This document shows positions 1-6,400 of a DNA stretch of 7,338 bases, piece by piece. How positions within the stretch are numbered: position 1 is the stretch's first letter; every line of letters begins with the position of its first letter. Source of the DNA: JAFGLY01 sp041309225 (GTDB lineage Bacteria > Myxococcota_A > UBA796 > JAFGLY01). The translations under genes were made by a program, and so were the position numbers. The notes beneath the pieces were generated by a model. It worked only from the letters and a program-made list of their open reading frames with translations, did not search any database and had not been told where the DNA came from. The DNA lies in contig JBFYZZ010000167.1 of NCBI GenBank assembly GCA_041309225.1, forward strand, positions 1-7,338. Reading direction: 5' to 3'.

Positions 1-2
1 AC

Positions 3-89
3 GTCGAACCGACCGGCCGGATCACCACGACCCCTTCCGCTCGGCGGTTCGAACCGTTCCAGGCCCTCTTCCGACCCGAAATGGCGTAA
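3..89 (+). CDS. Possible 3' end of a rightward gene cut by the left edge
   Basis: The frame starting at base 3 is open from the window edge to a TAA at 87-89 and encodes 28 residues ending ARRFEPFQALFRPEMA. About 22 of 28 third positions are G or C, more than in the other two forward frames over the same bases, which is what a real gene would show in this genome. No domain can be recognised from so short a tail. If real, the gene converges on the CoA-transferase operon that ends at 420. It could equally be chance open sequence; only the upstream sequence can settle this. Confidence 0.35.
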   Translation, partial: VEPTGRITTTPSARRFEPFQALFRPEMA

Positions 90-419
90 CGCCTGGGTGC
101 GCCCTGGCATTGCCCCTGTCCTGGGGGTGCTGGCAGGTCGAGCGGCGCGGCGCGGTGGGCGATCCGCAGCAGGACCGCGGCACGCCGGACAGTCGAGTCC
201 GAGTCCGAGTCCGAAACGGTGACCGATGTCGTCGCCCGATCCCTGCCTGTCGCGACTTCAGCCGTTCTGCGGCCCGTTCACGTTCCAGCTCGGGGGAATT
301 CCTGGGAAGTCCCCTGCGTCGCCTCCCGCCCTGGGGGTCCGGGCGAGGGGAGGGTTCGAGGTCGATGTCGAAGGCGTCTCGAACGCGGCCTCGAGATCGA
401 ACCCCGAGATCGGGTCCGC
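90..419. other. Non-coding region between convergent genes, with short repeats
   Basis: This 330-base stretch lies downstream of the CoA-transferase stop codon and after the possible left-edge gene tail. I see no convincing gene: open frames exist on both strands, but they lack SD sites and recognisable proteins. It contains three tandem GAGTCC hexamers (195-212), two copies of CGAGATCG (392-399 and 405-412), and an imperfect hairpin at 293-314 (GGGGAATT pairing with AAGTCCCC, one mismatch, six-base loop). The hairpin is not followed by a T-run on either strand, so it is at best a weak terminator or 3' end stabiliser for the minus-strand operon. Confidence 0.6.
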
Positions 420-2285
420 CTACTTGTCGAAGTCGAAGGACAGGTAGTACGACCCGGAGTCCAGCTTCATGTGCATCTTGAACGGGAGCGCCTCGAACAC
501 CGCCAGCATGCCGCGGTTGTCGGCGAGCACCTCGGCCTCGAAGCCGGTGATCCCCGCCTGCCGGGCGATGCGCACGAGGTACTGGGTGAGCCAGGTGCCC
601 ATGCCCTTCTGCTGCCACTCGTCCTGGATGAGGAGCGCGACCTCGGCCTTCGACGAGTTGGGGACCTTGATGTACTGGCCCAGGCCCACGAGCTGCTCGC
701 CGACGGCCGACTCGATGACCGCGGCCATGCCCACCTGCTCGTTGTAGTTGATGCTGACGTACGACTGCCGCGAGGAGTGCGGCATGTACTTGAGGCGGGC
801 GAAGAACCGGTGGTACCGGCTGTCGTCGGAGAGGCTGTAGAAGAGGTCCTTGAACAGCTCCTCGTCGGTGGGCTTGATGGGCCGGACCAGGATCTCGGTG
901 CCGTCGGCCAGCGTGGTGTGGACCTCGAGCTCCTCGGGGTACCGCATCACGTCCCAGTTCATCTCCACCTGGTCCTGGTAGACGAAGTTGAACTCCTTGG
1001 CCCGCCTGAGCAGCTCGTTGCGGAACTTGGGATGGGCGATCTGGATGAGGGCCATGGCCCGTTCCCGCACGCTCTTTCCGTGAAGGTAGGCGATGCCGTA
1101 CTCGGTCACGATGTAGTGGACGTCGCCCCGGGTGGTCACCACGCCAGCCCCTTCCTTGAGGGTGGCGGTGATGCGGGAGGCGCTTCCGTCCTTGGTGGTG
1201 GAGGGAAGCGCGATGATGGGCTTGCCGTTCTTGGCCGCGGCGGCGCCGCGGATGAAGTCCACCTGCCCCCCGAAGCCAGAGTAGAACCGGGTGCCCAGCG
1301 AGTCCGAGCAGACCTGGCCCGTGAGATCCACCTCGATGCCCACGTTGATGGCCACCATGTTGTCGTGCTGGGCGATCGTCCAGGGGTTGTTCACGTACTC
1401 GGTCGGATGGAACTCGAAGATCGGATTCCGGTGGATGTAGTCGTACAGGCGGCGGGAGCCCATGCAGAAGGACGCCACCACCTTGCCGGGATTGACGGTC
1501 TTGCGGCGGCCCGTGATGACGCCGGCCTCGATGAGGTCGATGATCCCGTCGGTGAACATCTCGGTGTGGATGCCGAGGTCCTTCTTCTCGCCCAGGAACG
1601 TGAGCACCGCCTGGGGGATGACCCCGATGCCGCACTCGAGGGTGGAGCCGTCGTCGATGAGCTTCGCGACGTGCCGGGCGATGTCCTTCACGATGCCGGT
1701 CGGGGACTGGAACACGGTCTCGGGCAGCGCCTCGCTGGCCTCCACCAGCGCATCGATCTCGTTGACGGGGATGAGGGAGTCGCCCATCGTCCAGGGCATC
1801 TGGTCGTTCACCTGGGCGACGACGGTGACCGCGTTGGAGACGGCGGCCTTGACGATGTCCACGGACACGCCCAGGCTGCACAGTCCGCTGCGATCGGGCG
1901 GCGTGATCTGGATGAGGGCCACGTCGAGCGGGATGCGGCCGGTGTCGAACAGCTTCGGGATCTCGGACAGGAAGACGGGCGTGTAGTCGCCCAGCCCCTC
2001 GTGCACGGCGCCGCGGACGTTGTCGCCGATGAAGAAGGTGTTGAAGCGGAAACGCTCGGCGAACCTAGGATCTGCGTAGGGTGCCACGCCCATGGTGAGC
2101 AGGTGGAAGATCTCGGTGTCCGAGACGTGCGTGGCCGACTCCACCAGGCCGCGCACCAGGGCCTGGGGCTCGGCGCAGCCGGTCCCGATGAACACGTGAT
2201 CACCGGGGTGGATGAGCTTCAACGCCCGGGCGACGGGCATGGTCTTCTCGGCGTAACGGGATTTCCAGTCGAATTCTTCGGCCAT
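420..2285 (-). CDS. Acetyl-CoA hydrolase/CoA-transferase fused to a C-terminal Pat-like GNAT acetyltransferase
   Basis: The protein has 621 residues. Residues about 1-445 form the two-lobed acetyl-CoA hydrolase/CoA-transferase fold related to 4-hydroxybutyrate and succinate:acetate CoA-transferases, which move CoA between an acyl-CoA and a free acid through a glutamyl-CoA thioester. The probable catalytic glutamate is E242 in GIHTEMFTDG; the family motif GFGGQVDF is at 337-344. Residues about 455-615 are a GNAT domain. It has the RPIxPxDE opening (468-475) and YHRFF (491-495) typical of the domain in the protein acetyltransferase Pat, and the acetyl-CoA pyrophosphate loop QQKGMG (558-563). 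The ATG start has AGGAG six bases upstream. It is the second gene of an operon, nine bases after the ADP-forming synthetase. Likely cytoplasmic. Both halves look intact. The acyl substrate and the acetylation target cannot be read from sequence; the first half could act as hydrolase or transferase. Confidence 0.95.
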   Translation of the reverse strand: MAEEFDWKSRYAEKTMPVARALKLIHPGDHVFIGTGCAEPQALVRGLVESATHVSDTEIFHLLTMGVAPYADPRFAERFRFNTFFIGDNVRGAVHEGLGDYTPVFLSEIPKLFDTGRIPLDVALIQITPPDRSGLCSLGVSVDIVKAAVSNAVTVVAQVNDQMPWTMGDSLIPVNEIDALVEASEALPETVFQSPTGIVKDIARHVAKLIDDGSTLECGIGVIPQAVLTFLGEKKDLGIHTEMFTDGIIDLIEAGVITGRRKTVNPGKVVASFCMGSRRLYDYIHRNPIFEFHPTEYVNNPWTIAQHDNMVAINVGIEVDLTGQVCSDSLGTRFYSGFGGQVDFIRGAAAAKNGKPIIALPSTTKDGSASRITATLKEGAGVVTTRGDVHYIVTEYGIAYLHGKSVRERAMALIQIAHPKFRNELLRRAKEFNFVYQDQVEMNWDVMRYPEELEVHTTLADGTEILVRPIKPTDEELFKDLFYSLSDDSRYHRFFARLKYMPHSSRQSYVSINYNEQVGMAAVIESAVGEQLVGLGQYIKVPNSSKAEVALLIQDEWQQKGMGTWLTQYLVRIARQAGITGFEAEVLADNRGMLAVFEALPFKMHMKLDSGSYYLSFDFDK

Positions 2286-2297
2286 TTCGTGCTCCTA
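2286..2297 (-). promoter_or_regulatory. Shine-Dalgarno site overlapping the upstream stop codon
   Basis: Read on the minus strand, the synthetase stop codon TAG (2297-2295) runs straight into GAG, giving AGGAG at 2296-2292. Six bases then separate it from the ATG of the CoA-transferase/GNAT gene at 2285. The SD site of the second gene therefore shares two bases with the stop codon of the first. A terminating ribosome would sit over the next initiation site, so translational coupling and a fixed ratio of the two proteins are likely. The overlap is seen directly; the coupling is inferred. Confidence 0.75.
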
Positions 2298-4397
2298 CCC
2301 GTCCGTGGACGAGAGGGTGATCCGGGCGTCGAGCGCCACGGTGTCGCCCCGCGTGAACCCGACGCGGAGCGGGTTGATGTCCATCTCCTGGATCTCGGGG
2401 AAGTCGACCCCGAGCTGGGCGATCCGCTGGAGGCATTCGGCGATGGCGTACACGTCCACGCCCTGCTGGCCCCGGACCCCCTGGAGGAGGGCGAAGGTCT
2501 TGGTGGCGGACAGCATCTCCATGGCCTCCTCGATCGTGAGGGGGGCCAGGTGGAAGGTGACGTCCTTGAGCACCTCGACGTAGATGCCGCCCAGACCGAA
2601 CATGAGCATCGGCCCGAACTTGGGGTCGCGGGTCATGCCCAGGATGACCTCGCGGCCACCCGTGCTCATCTCCTCGACGAGGACGCCGTCGAGCCGGGCC
2701 CCGGGCACCTTCTTGGGGATGCGCAGGTACATGAGGTCGAACGCGTCGTGCACCTGTGCGGGCGTCTGGAGCCCCACGCGGACCCCTCCCACGTCGCTCT
2801 TGTGGACCACGTCCTGGGACATGATCTTCATGACCACCGGATATCCTACCTTTTCGGCGATGCTCACCGCCTGCTCGCCATCCGTGGCGAGGCCACCCTG
2901 GGGGATGGGGATGCCGTAGGCCTCCAGGATGTCCTTGGCGTCCAATTCGGTGATCCGCTTGCGCCCTAGGTTCCGGTAGTTCTTCAGGATCTTCTTTACC
3001 TTGTTGGGATTCGCGGTGACCCGTCGGATGGCACGCTGGGGGCTCTCCAGCCAGTCGCGGTACTTCTGCATGACGGCCAGCGCAGCCACGGCCCGCTCGG
3101 GGGACGGGTAGTGCGGGATGCGGGCGGCCTGGAGGGTGCGGACCCCTTCCGCGACGGCATCTGCGCCCAGGAAGCACGCGAGGACGGGCTTGCCCAGGGT
3201 CGCGGAGGCGGCCACGACCTCCTCGGCGATCTCCCTGGGCCGGGTCATGGCCTGGGGGGAGAGGAGCACCACCATGGCATCGACTCCGGGATCCCGCGCG
3301 ATCACGTCGAGGCTGCGGCGGTAGCGCTCGGCCGTGGCGTCGCCGAGCACGTCCACCGGGTTCTGGACGCTCGCCGCCCCGGGCAGGATCTCCTTGAGCG
3401 CCTGGCGCGTCTCGTCGGTGAGGGCCGAGAGCGCCATGCCGGCATCCTCCACCGCGTCCGCGGCCAGGATCCCGGCTCCACCCGCGTTGGTCACGATCAC
3501 CACGCGGCGCCCCGCGGGAAGCGGCTGGTAGGCGAAGGCCTGGGCGAGATCGAAGAGATCCTCGATGGAGTGGGCCCGGATGATGCCCGAGATCCGGAAG
3601 GCGCAGTCGTAGGCCACCTCGGCGCCCGCCAGCGAACCCGTGTGCGAAGAGGCCGCGCGCGCGCCCGCGGCCGTGTTTCCCGCCTTGACCAGGATGATCG
3701 GCTTCTCGCGGCCGATCCGGCTGGCCAGCCGGATGAAGCGGGTGCCGTCCTCGATGCTCTCCAGGTACCCGGTGACGACCCGAGTGTCCGGGTCCACGGC
3801 CAGGCCGGCGAGGAAGTCGTTCTCGTCGAGGTCGGCCTTGTTCCCCATGGAGATGACCTTGGAGAACCCGATCCGGTTGGACGAGGCGCTGTCGAGCAGC
3901 CCGGTGGCCAGCGCCCCCGACTGGGACACCATGGCGATGTCGCCGGCGAGGGGCAGGCAGGCCGCGAAGGAGGCGTTGAGCCGGTTGCGCGTGTTGATGA
4001 TGCCCAGCACGTTCGGGCCGATGATCTCCACACCCGCGGTGCGGGCCGCGGTGGAGAGCTTCCGTTCGAGCTCCCGCCCCTCCTCCCCGACCTCCTTGAA
4101 CCCCGCGGAGATGACCACGGCCGCGTGCGTGCCCAGCATGCCGGCCTTCTGGATCAGGTTCGGGATGAGCGGGGCCGGGATGCAGACCACCAACAGCTCA
4201 GGCGCACCCGGGAGCGCGTCGATGCTGGGAAAGGTCTTTCTGCCCAGGATCTCCTCGCCCGTGGGATTGACGCCCCAGACCTCGCCGCCCTCGTACTCGA
4301 GCAGGTTCCGGAACACGACGTGGCCGACCTTGTCGGGATCGCGCGAGACGCCGACCACCGCGACCGAGCGGGGGCTGAAGAAGGCCTGGAAGTTCAT
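2295..4397 (-). CDS. ADP-forming acetate/acyl-CoA synthetase, fused alpha-beta type
   Basis: The protein has 700 residues, the usual length for single-chain ADP-forming acetyl-CoA synthetases (acetyl-CoA + ADP + Pi to acetate + ATP + CoA, reversible). In order: a CoA-binding Rossmann domain (about 1-130, opening SPRSVAVVGVS), a succinyl-CoA-ligase-like flavodoxin region (about 150-290) and a C-terminal ATP-grasp domain (about 475-700). The phosphorylated histidine is H252 in SSHTGSLAG. The second conserved histidine, in VHKSDVGGV, is H532; the ATP-grasp signature DPKFGPMLMFGLGG (591-604) and the metal-site motif EMDINPL (671-677) are present. All catalytic elements look intact, so this is probably an active enzyme and not a degenerate Pat-type domain. 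The ATG at 4397 has GGAGGAGG just upstream and starts right at the family's N-terminus; extending the frame to 4451 adds 18 unlike residues. It is the first gene of the operon with the CoA-transferase/GNAT protein. The preferred acid (acetate, propionate, aryl or branched) is unknown. Confidence 0.95.
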   Translation of the reverse strand: MNFQAFFSPRSVAVVGVSRDPDKVGHVVFRNLLEYEGGEVWGVNPTGEEILGRKTFPSIDALPGAPELLVVCIPAPLIPNLIQKAGMLGTHAAVVISAGFKEVGEEGRELERKLSTAARTAGVEIIGPNVLGIINTRNRLNASFAACLPLAGDIAMVSQSGALATGLLDSASSNRIGFSKVISMGNKADLDENDFLAGLAVDPDTRVVTGYLESIEDGTRFIRLASRIGREKPIILVKAGNTAAGARAASSHTGSLAGAEVAYDCAFRISGIIRAHSIEDLFDLAQAFAYQPLPAGRRVVIVTNAGGAGILAADAVEDAGMALSALTDETRQALKEILPGAASVQNPVDVLGDATAERYRRSLDVIARDPGVDAMVVLLSPQAMTRPREIAEEVVAASATLGKPVLACFLGADAVAEGVRTLQAARIPHYPSPERAVAALAVMQKYRDWLESPQRAIRRVTANPNKVKKILKNYRNLGRKRITELDAKDILEAYGIPIPQGGLATDGEQAVSIAEKVGYPVVMKIMSQDVVHKSDVGGVRVGLQTPAQVHDAFDLMYLRIPKKVPGARLDGVLVEEMSTGGREVILGMTRDPKFGPMLMFGLGGIYVEVLKDVTFHLAPLTIEEAMEMLSATKTFALLQGVRGQQGVDVYAIAECLQRIAQLGVDFPEIQEMDINPLRVGFTRGDTVALDARITLSSTDG

Positions 4398-4422
4398 GGG
4401 GTCCTCCTCCACGGGAGCGCGG

Positions 4423-4451
4423 TACCTACCGGGCACCCCCGGAACCCGCAA
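4423..4451 (-). promoter_or_regulatory. Candidate promoter of the synthetase/CoA-transferase operon
   Basis: On the minus strand, TTGCGG (4451-4446) and TAGGTA (4428-4423) are separated by exactly 17 bases. A start about seven bases further on would leave a leader of roughly 20 bases before the ATG at 4397, including its strong SD site. The match to the sigma-70 consensus is weak (three of six and two of six), so the call rests on spacing, position and likeness to the candidate upstream of 6401. Confidence 0.25.
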
Positions 4452-4483
4452 GCCGGATCGGTGAGGGTCCTGCGCCCGGACAA

Positions 4484-4496
4484 CCCGGTATCCGGG
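4484..4496. repeat. Short perfect palindrome in the divergent intergenic region
   Basis: CCCGG and CCGGG flank the triplet TAT, giving a 13-base inverted repeat; a further CCCGG half-copy lies just left, at 4475-4479. It sits between the operon starting at 4397 and the lipoprotein gene starting at about 4546, where a regulator could act on both. Such short GC palindromes are common by chance in GC-rich DNA, so an operator role is only a possibility. Confidence 0.25.
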
Positions 4497-4508
4497 CTGC
4501 AGGTCGTG

Positions 4509-4550
4509 CGCCGGTGTCGCCGGGTAGCAGGTTCGGATCCCGCCGGTGTC
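4509..4550 (+). repeat. Direct repeat CGCCGGTGTC, two copies 32 bases apart
   Basis: Identical ten-base copies lie at 4509-4518 and 4541-4550. The 32-base period is close to three helical turns, so both copies face the same side of the DNA, as paired binding sites often do. The second copy contains the GTG at 4546, the earliest possible start of the lipoprotein gene; if the repeat is regulatory, translation probably begins further downstream. Regulatory function is inferred from position only. Confidence 0.35.
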
Positions 4551-5196
4551 TCAAGCGGTGAATCCATGCCTGACGGACCCGAACGTGCCTCTCAGCTACC
4601 TGCCGCTTCTCTCCCTCCTCCTGACCTCCTGCGTGGTGGAGATCCACGACGCCTCGCTGGAGATCCCCGTCCGGGATCCGTTCGACCGCGTCGTGGTGGA
4701 TCTCCCCGCGGGGGACGTGACCCTGACCGGGGAGGGTACCGGCGACGTCACCGTGACTGCCGACCTCACCTGGGTGGGCGCCGACTGCCCGACCGTGGAG
4801 GCCCGGGTCCGAGACGACACCCTCTTCGTGGAGGGCGGCTGCCAGGAACCCGCCCTGGGGTGGTGCACGGTGGACGTGCAGGCTGCGCTTCCCGCGGGCC
4901 TTCCGGTGGAGGTCCGGACCGGGTCCGGCGACGTGGTGCTCACGAACCTCAGCCCCTCCATCATGGAGACCGGCTCCGGAGACCTCGTCGTCGAGATGCG
5001 CGCGCACTTCGAGGAGATCGAGGGGATCACCGGTTCGGGCGACGTGGATCTGACCGTGCCGGCCGGCACCTACCGGCTCGATCTGGACACGGGCGCCGGC
5101 GACGTGGACATCCGCCGGGTGTCCGACGATCCTCAGGCGAGTTCGGAAATCCGGGTGCGCACCGGCTGCGGTGACATCACCGTGACGGGGTGGTAG
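4546..5196 (+). CDS. Putative lipoprotein with TGxGD beta repeats (DUF4097-like)
   Basis: The frame encodes 216 residues from the GTG at 4546. A hydrophobic stretch PLSYLPLLSLLLTSC ends in the lipobox LTSC, so C29 would be lipidated and the mature protein anchored in the membrane. The rest is a short-strand repeat protein: TG(S/A/E/C)GD followed by alternating hydrophobics occurs near residues 65, 125, 142, 162, 182 and 206, as in the DUF4097/adhesin-like single-stranded beta-helix families. Cysteines 81, 99, 107 and 208 could form disulphides outside the cytoplasm. The start is uncertain. GTG at 4546 and 4558 lack an SD site; GTG at 4585 has a weak one (GACGGA, seven-base spacer) and gives a compact signal ending at C16. 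No candidate places lysine or arginine before the hydrophobic core, which is unusual for a signal peptide. It is transcribed divergently from the synthetase operon. Function unknown; an envelope surface or scaffold role is plausible. Confidence 0.8.
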   Translation: MSQAVNPCLTDPNVPLSYLPLLSLLLTSCVVEIHDASLEIPVRDPFDRVVVDLPAGDVTLTGEGTGDVTVTADLTWVGADCPTVEARVRDDTLFVEGGCQEPALGWCTVDVQAALPAGLPVEVRTGSGDVVLTNLSPSIMETGSGDLVVEMRAHFEEIEGITGSGDVDLTVPAGTYRLDLDTGAGDVDIRRVSDDPQASSEIRVRTGCGDITVTGW

Positions 5197-5212
5197 GCGG
5201 GCGATCCCCGCC
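5196..5212. terminator. GC hairpin between convergent genes
   Basis: GGCGGG (5196-5201) pairs perfectly with CCCGCC (5207-5212) around a five-base loop. It begins on the last base of the lipoprotein stop codon and lies 20 bases from the end of the convergent YchF-like gene at 5232. It could stop or protect transcripts from both sides. There is no T-run, so it is not a classical rho-independent terminator. Confidence 0.35.
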
Positions 5213-5231
5213 GGGCCCGAGGGTCCGGTCG

Positions 5232-6266
5232 CTACACCGCGAAGCGGACGTGCAGGACGTCTCCGTCCTGCACCACGTAGTCCTTGCCCTCGACGCGGAT
5301 CTTCCCCTGGCTGCGCAGGGCGGCCTCGGAGCCGGCCGCCTCGAGGTCCGCGAGGTGGTAGACCTCGGCCCGGATGAAGCCCCGCTCCAGGTCGCTGTGG
5401 ATGCGACCGGCGGCCCGCCGTGCGTTCCAGCCGCGACGCAGCGGCCAGGCCCGGCACTCGTCCTCGCCCGCCGTGAGGAAGGAGATGAGCTCGAGGAGCT
5501 CGTAGGTGGTGCGGACGAAGAGGTTCCGGGCCGGCTCGGGGAGCCCGAGCCCCGCCAGCATCTCCGGCTGGTCCTGGGGGGGGAGCGCCGCGAGCTCGGC
5601 CTCCAGCAAGCCGCAGATGCCCATCTGGACGGTGTGCGGGGCCGGGCGCGACCAGGCGCGCAGCGGCGCCGAGGCCGGGTCCTCCCAGGCCGCCTCCGAG
5701 AGGTTGTGGAGGATCACGAGCGGCTTGAGCGAGAGCAGCTGGATCCCGGCCAGCGTGGCCAGCTCGGCCTCCGAGAGGTCGAGCACGCGCAGGGGGGCGC
5801 CGTCCGAGAGGCAGGCCACGCAGCGATCGTTGACGTCCACGTCCTGGCCCCTCCGGGCCTCCTTGCGCCAGCGCTCCGCGCGCTTCTCGAGGATCGCGAG
5901 ATCGAGCAGCACGATCTCGTCGTCGAAGAGCGCGATGTCGCGGACCGGGTCCCGGGGGGTGTCGTGGTAGGGGCTCTCGAAGGCACGGACCACGTGGACC
6001 AGCAGGTCCGTGTTGCGCATGGCCTGCACCACCTGGGGGTGGAGCGCGCCGACGCCCCGGCCCGCCTCGCCGGGCACGTCCACGAACACCAGCTCGGCAT
6101 GGGTGGTCTTGCGCGGGTGGAAGAGGGCCGCGAGGCGATCCACCCGCTCGTCGGGAACCTTGATGCTGCCCAGCGAAACGCCTTTCTGAGGCCGGGCGCC
6201 GGGGGCGAGGGCCGTGAACACCGTCGTCTTCCCGGAGCCGGGGTAGCCGCAGATGCCCGCGTTCAT
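5232..6266 (-). CDS. Divergent YchF/OLA1-family P-loop NTPase
   Basis: The protein has 344 residues, slightly shorter than canonical YchF (about 363). YchF proteins are ribosome-associated ATPases of the Obg group. Visible here are the P-loop GYPGSGKT (7-14), the G3 motif DVPG (63-66) and NLSE (188-191). NLSE fits the NxxE form of G4 that gives YchF its preference for ATP over GTP. The C-terminal TGS-like domain (about 258-343) is very typical: SFLTAGEDECRAW, the IHSDLERGFIRAEV block and a close ending RVEGKDYVVQDGDVLHVRF. It departs from canonical YchF in the P-loop (family form GxPNVGKST) and in a switch II region lacking the usual LVKGAS-type segment, so it looks like a paralogue, not the housekeeping copy. 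The ATG follows a perfect AAGGAGG by seven bases, so the start is secure. It converges on the lipoprotein gene and diverges from the 6401 gene. No gene symbol is given because orthology to ychF is doubtful. Confidence 0.93.
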   Translation of the reverse strand: MNAGICGYPGSGKTTVFTALAPGARPQKGVSLGSIKVPDERVDRLAALFHPRKTTHAELVFVDVPGEAGRGVGALHPQVVQAMRNTDLLVHVVRAFESPYHDTPRDPVRDIALFDDEIVLLDLAILEKRAERWRKEARRGQDVDVNDRCVACLSDGAPLRVLDLSEAELATLAGIQLLSLKPLVILHNLSEAAWEDPASAPLRAWSRPAPHTVQMGICGLLEAELAALPPQDQPEMLAGLGLPEPARNLFVRTTYELLELISFLTAGEDECRAWPLRRGWNARRAAGRIHSDLERGFIRAEVYHLADLEAAGSEAALRSQGKIRVEGKDYVVQDGDVLHVRFAV

Positions 6267-6299
6267 CGCACGTCCTCCTTCCGCCGCCTGGCAGGGCGG

Positions 6300-6328
6300 G
6301 GCATAGCACGCCCGGCGACCCCTGCCAT
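6300..6328 (-). promoter_or_regulatory. Candidate promoter of the YchF-like gene
   Basis: On the minus strand, ATGGCA (6328-6323; four of six to TTGACA) and TATGCC (6305-6300; starts TAT) are 17 bases apart. TGC directly before the -10 box matches an extended -10 element. The predicted start, near 6293, would give a leader of about 27 bases with the AAGGAGG site. Moderate motif match only. Confidence 0.3.
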
Positions 6329-6344
6329 GCGAGGTCGGGCCGCG

Positions 6345-6373
6345 TTGCTCCCCGTCCGGGGGGGCGCTAGGGT
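6345..6373 (+). promoter_or_regulatory. Candidate promoter of the exported-protein/lipoprotein pair
   Basis: TTGCTC (6345-6350) and TAGGGT (6368-6373) are 17 bases apart. The -10 box keeps the most conserved first, second and sixth positions (T, A, T). The predicted start, near 6380, leaves a leader of about 20 bases holding GGAGG before the GTG at 6401. Its layout resembles the candidate before the synthetase operon. Confidence 0.38.
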
Positions 6374-6400
6374 GCGGACGTCGAGTCCCCCGGAGGCTCC

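Noticed and set aside
22..1881. 619-codon minus-strand frame extending past the CoA-transferase stop into the left intergenic region
   Set aside because: Over 420-1881 it is an out-of-frame shadow of the transferase. The extension below 420 is arginine-rich, with the GAGTCC repeat giving an RTRTRT run, and has no separate start with an SD site.
219..2969. 916-codon open frame on the plus strand
   Set aside because: It runs antisense across both operon genes, whose proteins are clearly recognisable. Its translation is low-complexity (rich in H, D, V, G, L) and matches no family; it is a by-product of high GC at third positions.
4398..4451. 18-residue N-terminal extension of the synthetase
   Set aside because: The internal ATG at 4397 has a strong SD site and begins exactly where the family begins; the extension would cover the likely promoter and the SD itself.
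4526..4550. tRNA T-arm-like sequence GGTTCGGATCC
   Set aside because: The T-loop has G where A is expected, the stem has a mismatch, and no matching acceptor strand, anticodon arm or D-arm lies upstream.
3111..5174. 687-codon plus-strand frame spanning the synthetase, the intergenic region and the lipoprotein
   Set aside because: It is antisense to the synthetase and out of frame with the lipoprotein; the translation is arginine/glycine/aspartate-rich and not protein-like.
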